Shown here piece by piece: positions 33,399-41,447 of a DNA stretch of 42,971 nucleotides. The first letter of the stretch is position 1. Each line of letters begins with the position of its first letter. This DNA is from Pseudomonas sp. BN411. GTDB taxonomy: Bacteria; Pseudomonadota; Gammaproteobacteria; Pseudomonadales; Pseudomonadaceae. Under the pieces are notes generated by a model. The model did not search any database, was not told the origin of the DNA, and saw nothing but the letters and a program-made list of their open reading frames with translations. The stretch is from the NCBI RefSeq assembly GCF_029871235.1, contig NZ_SSOM01000077.1, positions 1 through 42,971 on the forward strand, given 5' to 3'. A program made the position numbers and the translations under genes.

Positions 33399-33962
33399 AT
33401 GACCGACCTATTCGACCTGTTCGAACGACTCACCAGCCTGATGCGCATCTGGCATCGCGAGCACCCGCTGCTGGCTGACCTTCAGCCCGTGCAGCTCAGC
33501 GCCCTGGAGTACCTGGCGCGCTGCAACCACTACTCGGACACGCCGCTGGCGGTGACCGAGTACCTGGGACTGACCAAGGGAACGGTGTCGCAATCGCTGA
33601 AGGCCTTGGAAGCCAAGGGCCTGATCGAGAAGCGTCAGGACCAGCAGGACAAACGCAGCGTGCACCTGGAGCTGACGCCGGCCGCGCGTGAACTGCTGGC
33701 TGCGGTGACACCACCGGAGTTCCTGGCGAACGCGGTGGCGGAAATGGGACAGGACGCCGTCGACCTGGAGCGACTGCTGGCCGGGTTGTTGCGCACCGTG
33801 CAGCGCCAGGCGGATGTGCCCGGCTTCGGCCTGTGCAAGACCTGCCGCTTCCACCAGCAGCGGGATGGCGAGCCATTCTGCGGGTTGACTCAGGAACCCC
33901 TGGCTCGCCCGTCCATCGAGCTCATCTGCCGCGAGCACCAACCCCGCGAGGAAGCGGCCTGA
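33399..33962 (+). CDS. MarR-family regulator with a C-terminal Cys cluster
   Basis: Regulator of 187 residues. The winged helix is at about residues 25-95: LQPVQLSALEYLARCNHYSDTPLAVTEYLGLTKGTVSQSLKALEAKGLIEKRQDQQDKRSVHLELT. Beyond the usual MarR length the C-terminus adds GFGLCKTCRFHQQRDGEPFCGL and ELICREHQPR: four Cys and two His that could bind zinc or iron-sulphur, or sense oxidants. The ATG at 33399 has GGAGG 5 bp upstream. It is divergent from the thioredoxin-like/DUF2024/rof operon, its probable target. Confidence 0.87.
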   Translation: MTDLFDLFERLTSLMRIWHREHPLLADLQPVQLSALEYLARCNHYSDTPLAVTEYLGLTKGTVSQSLKALEAKGLIEKRQDQQDKRSVHLELTPAARELLAAVTPPEFLANAVAEMGQDAVDLERLLAGLLRTVQRQADVPGFGLCKTCRFHQQRDGEPFCGLTQEPLARPSIELICREHQPREEAA

Positions 33963-33970
33963 TCAGGTCT

Positions 33971-34231
33971 TCAGGCGCTCTTGCGAAATAGCTCGCGGCC
34001 TTCGTCCAGATACTGGTCCACCAGCCATTTCCCGTGTGCGATGGAGGCGTGCTGGGCCTTGCCCAGTTCAGAGAGGAAGGCGTACCTCACCGGCAGCGCG
34101 AGGCGGCGGGTGGTCTCGCCTTCGGGGGAAGTGATGTGGCAACCGGCGGCCCAGGGTGTGGGGATGCCCGGATGCTCAAAAACGTCGGCGACAATGACAT
34201 GGTTGCGGTGAACGCATTGCAGGGTGCTCAT
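33971..34231 (-). CDS. Small hypothetical protein
   Basis: Protein of 86 residues that I do not recognise. The composition is that of a real soluble protein (CVHRNHVIVADVFEHPGIPTPWAAGCHITSP at the start, then PVRYAFLSELGKAQHASIAHGKWLVDQYLDEGRELFRK, probably helical), with a GAGG site 9 bp before its ATG. There is no signal peptide or membrane segment. It is convergent with the MarR gene, 8 bp from its stop, and divergent from the AhpD-like gene. Confidence 0.65.
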   Translation of the reverse strand: MSTLQCVHRNHVIVADVFEHPGIPTPWAAGCHITSPEGETTRRLALPVRYAFLSELGKAQHASIAHGKWLVDQYLDEGRELFRKSA

Positions 34232-34498
34232 GGGGTCTACCTCTTTGTTGAAGGCCCGGAGCCACAGGGTCAGCCGGCCCGGCGGGCGTGGGTTGAAGGT
34301 TCAACTGAAGGTCGGCACATGCCTTGCCTTGCTCACTACCGGATATAGCACAGGAGGTTTTCCGCGCCGTTGCACCTGACCAAGGGTCGCCCCATTGGCC
34401 TGCCGAGTTTCCCCCGAATTGGCTATTCGGCCGGGACCGGCTGCCGGATAACTTACGTCCATCCCCCCGCATCCCGCGGGCCAATCTGGAGAACGTAG

Positions 34499-34933
34499 AT
34501 GAGCGCACGAATCGAATGGGCCAAGCAGGCTCCCGATGCCTACAAGGCGATGGTCGGTCTGGAACAGGCCCTGGCCAAATCCGGTCTGGAAACCGCCCTG
34601 CTCGAACTGATCCGCCTGCGTGCCTCGCAGATCAACGGCTGTGCGTACTGCATCAACATGCACGCCAATGACGCCCGCAAGGCCGGCGAGACCGAAGCAC
34701 GCTTGCAGACCCTGAGCGTCTGGCACGACACCCGCTTTTTCAGCGAGCGCGAACAAGCCGTCCTGGCCTGGACGGAAAGCCTGACCCTGCTGCCCGAGCG
34801 CCATGCCCCGCAGGACCAGTACGAACGCCTGCGCGAGCATTTCAGCGAAGCCGAGATCGTCAATCTGACCCTGGCCATTGCCACCATCAACGCCTGGAAC
34901 CGCTTCGGCGTGGGCTTCGCGATGATCCCCTGA
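34499..34933 (+). CDS. AhpD-like carboxymuconolactone-decarboxylase-fold protein
   Basis: Protein of 144 residues. The helical family motif LLELIRLRASQINGCAYCINMHANDARKAGE holds the Cys48-x-x-Cys51-x3-His55 active-site pattern of AhpD-type alkylhydroperoxidases, rather than a true carboxymuconolactone decarboxylase. GGAGAA lies 6-7 bp before the ATG at 34499. The 266 bp upstream of it show no gene. It may protect against peroxides; it stands alone with its own terminator. The nearby thioredoxin-like gene hints at a redox theme but is not linked. Confidence 0.85.
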   Translation: MSARIEWAKQAPDAYKAMVGLEQALAKSGLETALLELIRLRASQINGCAYCINMHANDARKAGETEARLQTLSVWHDTRFFSEREQAVLAWTESLTLLPERHAPQDQYERLREHFSEAEIVNLTLAIATINAWNRFGVGFAMIP

Positions 34934-34956
34934 AGCACCCCTGCCTCACTGAAAAT

Positions 34957-34979
34957 GGGCCGCATCGAGCGGCCCTTTT
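34957..34979 (+). terminator. Rho-independent terminator of the AhpD-like gene
   Basis: Stem GGGCCGC / GCGGCCC with loop ATCGA followed by TTTT, 23 bp after the stop. A-rich bases on the other side (GAAAAT) allow some leftward use. Confidence 0.8.
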
Positions 34980-35124
34980 CATTCTCACGGTACACCCTGC
35001 CCACGAACGACGGAGCCGACTTGGTAGGGTGCGCCGCGCGCACCAGTGAAATGCTCCGCGCAATCAAGGTATTCACCTCGAACGATTGCGCTATTTTTCT
35101 GCCATTCCCCCGCCGGAGCCATGC

Positions 35125-36558
35125 ATGGAACTGCACATCGTCATCCAGGGCAGCAAGGACCTGTCCGGGCAGCTGTATCGCCAATTGCGCGAGGCCATCG
35201 AGTCCGGCCGCCTCAAGGCTGGCACCCGGCTGCCGCCGAGCCGCCTGCTGGCCGAGCAACTGGGCATCTCGCGCAAGACGGTGGCGGACACCTATGCCCT
35301 GCTCACCTACGACAACCTGCTCACCGGCAAGGTGGGCTCGGGCACCTTCGTCAACGCCCAGGCCACCGGCCAGGGCCGCAAACAGGGCCACGAGTCGCTG
35401 GCCAGTGCCGCGATCATCTCCAAATGGCACAACATCTCCACCTCCCTGGGCCATCCGTCCATGGACGCGATATTGCGCTACGACTTCATCGGCGGCGCCA
35501 CCACCCGCAATCAGTTTCCCCAGGACGACTGGCGCCGCTGCGCCCAGCACGCCCTGCGCCAGACCGCGAAATCCCGCGGCCTCTACAGCCAGCCCGCGGG
35601 CCTGCCCGCGCTGCGTGACGCTATTGCCCGGCATGTGGCGTTTTCCCGCGGGGTGCACTGCAACGTCGAAGACGTGCTGGTCTGCCACGGTGCCCAGCAG
35701 GCCCTGGACCTGCTCGCCCGCGTGCTGGTGGAACCGGGCTGCAGCGTGGCGGTGGAAGATCCCGGCTACCCGCCGGCGAGGCAGAGCTTCGCCGCCCAGG
35801 GTGCCGAGGTGATCGGCATACCGGTGGATGCGGAAGGCATCTGCGTCGACGCCATACCGGAGCACGTGCGGCTGATCTACGTGACCCCCTCGCACCAGTT
35901 CCCCCTCGGCATGCCCATGAGCCTGGCACGGCGCGAGGCGCTGCTGGAGAAGGCCCTGCGCATCGGCGCGGTGATCATCGAAGACGACTACGACTGCGAG
36001 TTCCGCTACGAGGGCCGGCCCAGCGAGACCCTGCAGAGCCTCGACAGCCACGGCGCGGTGGCCTATGTCGGCACCTTCTCCAAGTCCCTGCAACCGGAGC
36101 TGCGCCTGGGCTACTGCATCCTGCCGCCGGCGCTGATCGAAGCCGTCACCGCCGCCAAACAGCTCAGCGACTGGCACTGCTCCACCCTCACCCAGTGGAC
36201 CCTGGCCAAGTTCATCGACGACGGCTGCCTGCAGAAGCACATCCGCCGCTGCCACGCCATCTACGCCAGCCGGCGGGAGCGCATCCTCGATCGCTTCAAT
36301 GGCGACCTGGCGCGCTGGTTCGAGCTGGTGCCCTCGGTGGCCGGCTTCCACCTCGCCGCCCAGGCCAGGGTGCCGCTGGACATCCCGCTGCTGGTGGAAC
36401 TGGCCCGCAAGCTGGACGTGGGCCTCTACCCGCTGGCCGGATTCTCCTACCAGGCGCCACCGCGCAACGGCCTGTTCCTCGGCTACGGCGCCATCGAAAC
36501 CCTGGACCTCGACCCGGCGCTGGACCGGGTGCGGGATATCCTGGAGCAGATTGCGTAA
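35125..36558 (+). CDS. MocR/PdxR-type GntR regulator with aminotransferase-like domain
   Basis: Regulator of 477 residues. The N-terminal GntR winged helix (LSGQLYRQLREAIESGRLKAGTRLPPSRLLAEQLGISRKTVADTYALL, about residues 13-60) is joined to a fold-type I aminotransferase domain with LVCHGAQQALDLLARVLVEPG, VAVEDPGYPPAR, IEDDYDCEFRY and the PLP-lysine region YVGTFSKSLQPELRLGY near residue 320. Such proteins sense PLP or amino acids such as GABA. The ATG at 35125 has GGAG 6 bp upstream; a longer frame to 35086 lacks one. It is convergent with the succinate-semialdehyde dehydrogenase gene, so its target is not obvious from layout. Confidence 0.88.
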   Translation: MELHIVIQGSKDLSGQLYRQLREAIESGRLKAGTRLPPSRLLAEQLGISRKTVADTYALLTYDNLLTGKVGSGTFVNAQATGQGRKQGHESLASAAIISKWHNISTSLGHPSMDAILRYDFIGGATTRNQFPQDDWRRCAQHALRQTAKSRGLYSQPAGLPALRDAIARHVAFSRGVHCNVEDVLVCHGAQQALDLLARVLVEPGCSVAVEDPGYPPARQSFAAQGAEVIGIPVDAEGICVDAIPEHVRLIYVTPSHQFPLGMPMSLARREALLEKALRIGAVIIEDDYDCEFRYEGRPSETLQSLDSHGAVAYVGTFSKSLQPELRLGYCILPPALIEAVTAAKQLSDWHCSTLTQWTLAKFIDDGCLQKHIRRCHAIYASRRERILDRFNGDLARWFELVPSVAGFHLAAQARVPLDIPLLVELARKLDVGLYPLAGFSYQAPPRNGLFLGYGAIETLDLDPALDRVRDILEQIA

Positions 36559-36575
36559 GGGTCGACACAACCACC

Positions 36576-36820
36576 TGTAGGGGCGAATTCATTCGCCAAG
36601 CAGGACGCAGTCCTGCCGTAGGTTGGTCCGAGGAACGAGGCCCAACATTGCAGAGCCGGTCGATAGAAAAAGCGCTGGCTGGCCACACCGACGTAGCAAC
36701 GTAGGATGGGTTGAGCCTGCGATACCCATGCCGTTGGTTGGGGCCGATGGGTATCGCTTCGCTCCACCACATCCTACGAACGTCATCCTGATAGCCCGAG
36801 CATTTGAATTCGCCCCCACA
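36576..36820. repeat. Nested REP cluster (no gene, 36559-36900)
   Basis: Outer TGTAGGGGCGAATTCATTCG (36576 on) and outer TGAATTCGCCCCCACA (to 36820) look like the two arms of one REP pair. Between them lie a GTAGGTTGGTCC...GGCCCAAC piece and a full CGTAGGATGGG...ATCCTACG stem-loop (36700-36778), as if other REP types had inserted into the first. Confidence 0.8.
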
Positions 36821-36854
36821 AGAGCAAGCCCGCGAGCATCTTTCGCAGAAAGAA

Positions 36855-36881
36855 AAAGGGGCTGAACACGTCAGCCCCTTT
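36855..36881. terminator. Bidirectional terminator
   Basis: An 11-bp stem AAAGGGGCTGA / TCAGCCCCTTT with loop ACACG, flanked by A-rich and T-rich bases, between the convergent MocR and dehydrogenase genes (20 bp past the latter's stop). Confidence 0.82.
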
Positions 36882-36900
36882 CTTCGTCCACCCCGGTCGA

Positions 36901-38280
36901 TCAGCCGCGATCGCGCCAGATGGTCTGCACATTCAGGAACTCGCGCAGGCCAAAGTGGGACAGCTCGCGGCCGTAACCGCTCTTCTTCACGCCACCGATC
37001 GGCACGCGCGGGTCGGAAGCGGTGAAGCCGTTGATGAACACCGCGCCGCTGACGATTCGGCGGGCCAGCTTCTGCGCCTTGGCCGCATCGGTGGTCCAGA
37101 GCGCACCGCCCAGACCGAACTCGCTGTCGTTGGCCAGCTCCACCGCATGCTCGGCATCGCGAGCGACGATCAGCGAAGCCACCGGGCCGAAGATTTCCTT
37201 GCGGAAGGCGGTCATGTCCGGGGTCACGTCGGCCAGGATGGTCGGCGCGTAGTAGTTGCCTTCGCCTTCCAGCTTGTGGCCGCCCAGCAGCAGCGTCGCG
37301 CCTTCGGCCAGGGTGGCCTGGACCTGGCCATCGAGCTCGTCGCGCAGGTCGAAGCGGGCCATGGGGCCGACGAAGGTGGAATCAGCCTGCGGATCGCCAA
37401 TCTGCAGCGCCTTGACCGCCGCCACGAAGCGCTCGGTGAAGGCTTCGGCGATGGGGGCTTCGAGGATGATGCGCTTGGCGGCAATGCAGACCTGACCGGC
37501 GTTGTTGAAGCGGCTGGTGACCGCAGCCTTCACGGCCTGGTCCAGGTCGGCGTCAGCCAGGACGATGAAGGGATCGGAACCGCCCAGCTCCAGCACGCAC
37601 TTCTTCAGTGCCGCACCGGCCTGGGCAGCGATAGCGGCGCCGGCACCAACGCTACCGGTCACCGCCACCATGGCGATGCGCGGGTCGGCGATGGCCACGG
37701 AGACCAGCGGCGGCTCGACGTTGATCACCTCGAACACGCCTTCCGGCAGGCCAGCTTCGGCCCAGACGGAGGCCAGCAGGCGAGCGCAGCCCATGACGTT
37801 GGGGGCGTGCTTGAGCACGTAGGTGTTGCCGCCGAAGATGATCGGCACGGCGCCGCGCATCACCTGCCACACCGGGAAGTTCCAGGGCATCACCGCCAGC
37901 ACGGGGCCCAGCGGCAGGTAGGCAACCACGGCCTTGTTGTCTTCCACCAGGGTCGGTTCGTCCGCGACCATGGCCGGGCCGTGCTCGGCGTACCACTCGC
38001 AGAGCTTGGCGCACTTCTCGACCTCGCCACGGGACTGGCTGATCGGCATGCCCATCTCGGTGGTGGTCATCCGCGCCATGGCTTCGGCGTTGGCGCGCAG
38101 GGCCTTGGCCATGCGCAGCAGCGCAGCACTGCGCTCCTCGACGCTGAACTGGCTCCAGGCCGCAAAACCACGCTGGCTGGACGCCAGGCTGGCCTCAAGG
38201 GCAGCGGCATCCTGGTAGGGATAACGGGAAATTTCTTCGCCGGTGGCGGGGTTGCGGGAGATGGCGGCAGGCGTAGTCAT
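36901..38280 (-). CDS. sad: NAD(P)-dependent succinate-semialdehyde dehydrogenase (Sad/YneI type)
   Basis: Aldehyde dehydrogenase of 459 residues, cytoplasmic. Seen: PWNFP with Asn134, VTGSVGAG at about 208-215, the general-base Glu231 in LELGGSDP, and the nucleophile Cys265 in NNAGQVCIAAKR; IFGPVASL and GYGREL close the fold. The length is close to E. coli Sad (YneI) rather than the longer GabD. It would oxidise succinate semialdehyde to succinate, for example from GABA or 4-hydroxyphenylacetate breakdown. It stands alone, convergent with the MocR gene. Substrate preference among short aldehydes is not certain. Confidence 0.85.
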   Translation of the reverse strand: MTTPAAISRNPATGEEISRYPYQDAAALEASLASSQRGFAAWSQFSVEERSAALLRMAKALRANAEAMARMTTTEMGMPISQSRGEVEKCAKLCEWYAEHGPAMVADEPTLVEDNKAVVAYLPLGPVLAVMPWNFPVWQVMRGAVPIIFGGNTYVLKHAPNVMGCARLLASVWAEAGLPEGVFEVINVEPPLVSVAIADPRIAMVAVTGSVGAGAAIAAQAGAALKKCVLELGGSDPFIVLADADLDQAVKAAVTSRFNNAGQVCIAAKRIILEAPIAEAFTERFVAAVKALQIGDPQADSTFVGPMARFDLRDELDGQVQATLAEGATLLLGGHKLEGEGNYYAPTILADVTPDMTAFRKEIFGPVASLIVARDAEHAVELANDSEFGLGGALWTTDAAKAQKLARRIVSGAVFINGFTASDPRVPIGGVKKSGYGRELSHFGLREFLNVQTIWRDRG

Positions 38281-38436
38281 GCTGTCCTCGTTGTACGTGA
38301 GAGCCGGTCAGGGCTCGCGATCAGTCTTGCGGCGAAAGTAAGGCAGCGACCGATTCACGTAAAACGAATAATCCAGAAGAAAGTATTCACAAAAAGAGAA
38401 TAGCCAAGGCTGAACTCGATGACCTTCGCAGGCAGC

Positions 38437-38532
38437 TGTAGGAGCGCGCTTGCTCGCGAAAGGTTCTATCCCAACGCAACAGGGGCGGACGCCCTTCATC
38501 GCCGTCGGTGGATGGAAAAGGCGCCATCCACC
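38437..38532. repeat. Single REP and GTGGATGG hairpin
   Basis: TGTAGGAGCGCGCTTGCTCG (38437-38461), a single arm without partner, then GGTGGATGG / CCATCCACC (38507-38532), another Pseudomonas repeat type, directly before the stop of the SRAP-like gene. They lie between this gene and sad. Confidence 0.7.
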
Positions 38533-38979
38533 CTACATAACAGCGGCCAACCGACTCGTCCGCCTATGTCCGCGCGTCAGCGGCCAGTTGCGGTGTTCCG
38601 CATCGGGCGCCTCGGTGGTGACCACATACACGCGCTGTTCATGGCCGTGGCGCAGCAGCACGCACTGCAGCGACTTGCCGTCTTCCACGTCGAACCAACG
38701 GGGTTCCCCGTCACGGGTCATTTCCATGAAGCGCGCCACCCGTGCGAGCACCGTGGCGGGGCTGTAGCGATCCCAGCCGTCCGGCAGTGCATCGCCCCCT
38801 GGCAGCCAGCCGGTCGCCGGAAGCTCGCCATGTTCCTGGCTGCGGCGTCCCCAGGGAATCCACACCACGCCGCGCTGCGGGTCATGGATGGGCAATGCCG
38901 CGTCGCTATCGGGGTAATTGATGAGTTGCCGGCTCCCTTCGGCGGTGTAAAGCCCACTGACTTCCACTGCATGACACAT
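38533..38979 (-). CDS. Short SRAP-like protein (possible degenerate HMCES/YedK relative)
   Basis: Protein of 148 residues. It begins Met-Cys (MCHAVEVSG), as SRAP proteins do after Met removal exposes Cys2. VVWIPWGRR resembles the FWGYAP region, and FMEMTRDGEPRWFDVEDGKSLQCVLL followed by QRVYVVTTEA resembles the WFEWKKEG...PFFIY...GFLIVTAAAD block of YedK, with a Glu in the same place. The later catalytic His region (DIHDRRP) is missing and the protein is about 70 residues shorter than YedK. SRAP proteins cross-link to abasic sites in single-stranded DNA; activity here is doubtful. GGGGAGG lies 5 bp before the ATG at 38979. Confidence 0.5.
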   Translation of the reverse strand: MCHAVEVSGLYTAEGSRQLINYPDSDAALPIHDPQRGVVWIPWGRRSQEHGELPATGWLPGGDALPDGWDRYSPATVLARVARFMEMTRDGEPRWFDVEDGKSLQCVLLRHGHEQRVYVVTTEAPDAEHRNWPLTRGHRRTSRLAAVM

Positions 38980-39003
38980 GACTGCCTCCCCTAGCCGAAG
39001 CAA

Positions 39004-39444
39004 TTGTCATCGTTGCCAGTACCGCTGGTTGAGGGCTGAGCGTTGGCGAATCTGTAGTTTTTATCCGGCCCCTGACGCCTGAGTTTCGTAACCTGGCAAG
39101 AGCCGTCAAGGTGGTATCCCGGCGGCATTGACAGGAGGGCAAGAGACGCGACGAAACGCAGAAGGCCTTCCAGGGAAGTTGAGGCGTACAAACCAGGCGC
39201 AAGGCTGGAAAAACAGCGCTTGTCGAAGCAACGGAACGATTTTCAAAGTCACCGGGTCCACTTCGATTGTGGAGGTGAAACGCCATTATTTTGACCACTC
39301 CGGCCCTGGAGTGAGTCCATCGTTCGTTGCACCAAACATTGCACCAAACCGCGGACGTGCCGCTCGATTCGAGCGATTTCGCACGAAGACAGGCTCGTCC
39401 TTGTTTCCCTTAAATGAACGCTGCATTGGGGGGAGGGAGAACCC
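39004..39444. other. Non-coding stretch before the copper-related locus
   Basis: About 440 bp with no supportable gene. It is less GC-rich than the flanks, and short open frames lack ribosome-binding sites and recognisable content. It holds near-repeats CATTGCACCAAACC and GTTGCACCAAACAT (39320-39350), and may be a remnant of mobile or decayed DNA, but no terminal repeats were found. Confidence 0.45.
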
Positions 39445-40001
39445 ATGAATAGCTCCCTTGAACATTGCAATGGAACCTCTGGCGAAACGCTGGTCGAGCC
39501 CAGGAGGACCTTTCTCAAACTTTCCGCCGCCGCAATGGCGACGCCACTGATAGCGCGGTCCATACCCGCCATCGCCGAGGGTGGCGGCAGTGACCAGTCC
39601 AGCCCACCCACAACGCCCTGGGCGGTCGAACTGCCCACCGAAATCACCCCGATCCAACCGACGACGCTCAATCCCGCGCCGGCCGAATTGGCCAATACAG
39701 CCGCCGGGGAAGTGGGGCGTGCGCCGCCAAGCACAGGGTACTGCCCGGCTGGCAGTTCCTCACCGGCTCGCCTGACGACATCCGTCGGGTGCGCTTCAGC
39801 ATGGGCTTCTACGACCCGATGCCGGAGGTGGATGCCAACCTGGCCACCCACACCGGCATGGTGCGCATCGGCAACGACGCCACCAGACGCTGGACCATGG
39901 CGCCCGCGCTGTGCGACGCCGAGCGCATCATCACCACCATCAACCACGTGGACCGGCGTATGGTGGAAACGGCCTATCCGAATGACCGCAGGTCAAGCTA
40001 G
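39445..40001 (+). pseudogene. Broken gene: Tat-signal N-terminus joined out of frame to a SCO-family C-terminus
   Basis: The first part (39445 to about 39720) has a strong GGGAGGGAG ribosome site, a twin-arginine signal (EPRRTFLKLSAAAMATPLIA) and then PWAVELPTEITPIQPTTLNPAPAELANTAAGE, which looks like the start of a Tat-exported multicopper oxidase (tentative). From about 39723 a different frame (frame shifted) encodes HRVLPGWQFLTGSPDDIRRVRFSMGFYDP and ATHTGMVRIGNDATRRWTMAPALC, typical of the C-terminal half of SCO1/SenC copper chaperones, ending at TAG 40001. The SCO Cys-x3-Cys part is absent. Best explained by a deletion fusing two adjacent copper genes. Neither product should work. Confidence 0.65.
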
Positions 40002-40122
40002 GCCGGGATGACGAGCCGCCTCACCCCCGCGCGGAGGGCCGGGGTGAGGGACGGTAGCGTTGCCGGACCAGTGTTCCAGGAGTGCCATTCCCCCAAGCTC
40101 CCGGAAAATTTTTCTCGCCCCC

Positions 40123-40150
40123 TGTAACGCCACCCGGATAGCCTTGTCTC
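40123..40150 (+). promoter_or_regulatory. Possible ECF-sigma promoter of the bufferin operon
   Basis: TGTAAC (40123-40128), 17 bp, GTCTC (40146-40150) fits the general ECF pattern of an AAC -35 and a GTC -10. It lies 92 bp before the bufA ATG. No sigma or anti-sigma gene is in the window. Tentative. Confidence 0.35.
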
Positions 40151-40241
40151 CTATCTCGAAGGCGATGCATCCAGCGGTATGAATCGCCACCTCTGGGCAA
40201 CCAGCCCTTCATTCGACCCACCAGAAACGGAGAGAACAATC

Positions 40242-40553
40242 ATGAAAACCCCGACTGCCAGTGTCGTATCCGCAACCGGTCTCGCCCTTGCCCTGAGCAC
40301 CGCCATTGGCCTGGCCGTGGCCCCCGTGGGCGCACAGGCCGCCGACAACGAGAAATGCTTCGGCGTCGCCATGAAAGGCAAGAACGACTGCGCTGCCGGC
40401 GCGGGCACTTCCTGCGCGGGCACCCAGAAAATGGACTACCAGGGCAACTCCTGGAAATTCGTGCCGAAAGGCACCTGCGAGAAGACCGCTTCCCCCACTT
40501 CGCCCACCGGCAACGGCCAGCTCCAGGCATTCAAGGAAGAGAAGAAGAGCTGA
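40242..40553 (+). CDS. bufA1: Bufferin-type metallophore precursor (DUF2282 / BufA1 family)
   Basis: Precursor peptide of 103 residues. A Sec signal peptide covers about 1-33 (ending VGAQA). The mature core has four Cys at 39, 50, 58 and 79 in the pattern [22 protein letters not shown] and PKGTCEK, as in the DUF2282 bufferins. In studied bufferins, the MNIO enzyme BufB with BufC modifies cysteines (to 5-thiooxazoles) and the exported product binds copper in the periplasm, protecting the cell. The ATG at 40242 has GGAGAG about 8 bp upstream; an earlier in-frame ATG at 40179 has none and would spoil the signal peptide. First gene of bufA-bufB-bufC-doxX. Confidence 0.88.
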   Translation: MKTPTASVVSATGLALALSTAIGLAVAPVGAQAADNEKCFGVAMKGKNDCAAGAGTSCAGTQKMDYQGNSWKFVPKGTCEKTASPTSPTGNGQLQAFKEEKKS

Positions 40554-40577
40554 CCACCCCCGGCAGGAGCGCACGCC

Positions 40578-41447
40578 ATGACCCCCTCCCCTCTGCCCCA
40601 CGCTCCTGCTGCCCAGTTGCCGGCCCGGGCCGGCATCGGGCTCAAGTCCCTGCATCACCGGGATGTGCTCGATGCCCGTCCGGACGTCGGCTTCTTTGAA
40701 GTCCATGCCGAGAACTACATGGTGGAAGGCGGGCCCTTTCACCACTACCTGGGCGAGATCCGCCAGCACTACCCGCTCTCCATCCACGGTGTCGGCCTGT
40801 CCATCGGCGCCGACCAGCCACTGGACAAGGCCCACCTGCACCGCCTCGCCACGCTGCTCGGGCGCTACCAGCCGGAGTCGTTCTCCGAGCATCTGGCCTG
40901 GTCCACCCATGGCGACTACTTTCTCAACGACCTGCTGCCGCTCGCCTATGACCGGGCCAGCCTGGAGCGGGTCTGCCAACACATCGACCAGGTGCAGGAC
41001 CATCTGCAGCGGCGAATGCTGCTGGAAAACCCAGCCACTTACCTGGAGTTCGACAGCTCCAGCCTGGACGAGGCTGAGTTCATTGCCGAGGTGGTGAAGC
41101 GCACCGGCTGCGGCCTGCTGCTGGACCTGAACAACGCCTATGTAACCTGCATCAACCACAACCGCGACGTCCGCGCTTACCTCAATGCCCTGCCCCTGCA
41201 TGCGGTGGGCGAGATTCACCTGGCGGGCTTTGCCGAAGACCGCGATGCGGCCGGCGCACGCCTGCTGATCGACCACCACGGTTCGCCCGTGGACGCTGCC
41301 GTCTGGAGCCTCTACGACGAGATGATCAGCCGCCTCGGCCCGCTGCCCACGCTGATCGAGCGGGACAACGATGTCCCCGCGTTGGAGGTGCTGGTGCGCG
41401 AAGCGCAACACGCCGAGCGGCGGCTGCGCCAGGAGCAGGCAGCATGA
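40578..41447 (+). CDS. bufB: Bufferin maturation enzyme, MNIO (DUF692) family
   Basis: Multinuclear non-heme iron oxidative enzyme of 289 residues with a TIM-barrel fold. Candidate iron ligands and conserved motifs are seen in order: [62 protein letters not shown] and LIERDND, the usual His, Glu, Asp and Asn pattern. It installs modifications on Cys residues of BufA1. It begins 24 bp after bufA1 and its stop overlaps the bufC ATG as ATGA (41444-41447), so the enzyme and its partner are made together. Confidence 0.92.
   Translation: MTPSPLPHAPAAQLPARAGIGLKSLHHRDVLDARPDVGFFEVHAENYMVEGGPFHHYLGEIRQHYPLSIHGVGLSIGADQPLDKAHLHRLATLLGRYQPESFSEHLAWSTHGDYFLNDLLPLAYDRASLERVCQHIDQVQDHLQRRMLLENPATYLEFDSSSLDEAEFIAEVVKRTGCGLLLDLNNAYVTCINHNRDVRAYLNALPLHAVGEIHLAGFAEDRDAAGARLLIDHHGSPVDAAVWSLYDEMISRLGPLPTLIERDNDVPALEVLVREAQHAERRLRQEQAA

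Noticed and set aside
39004-39444. Insertion-sequence remnant
   Set aside because: No terminal inverted repeats, target duplications or recognisable transposase could be found, so only a non-coding stretch is reported.
39128-39448. A 106-codon plus-strand frame upstream of the Tat-signal pseudogene
   Set aside because: It has no ribosome site and low-complexity content, and overlaps the strong start of the next gene.
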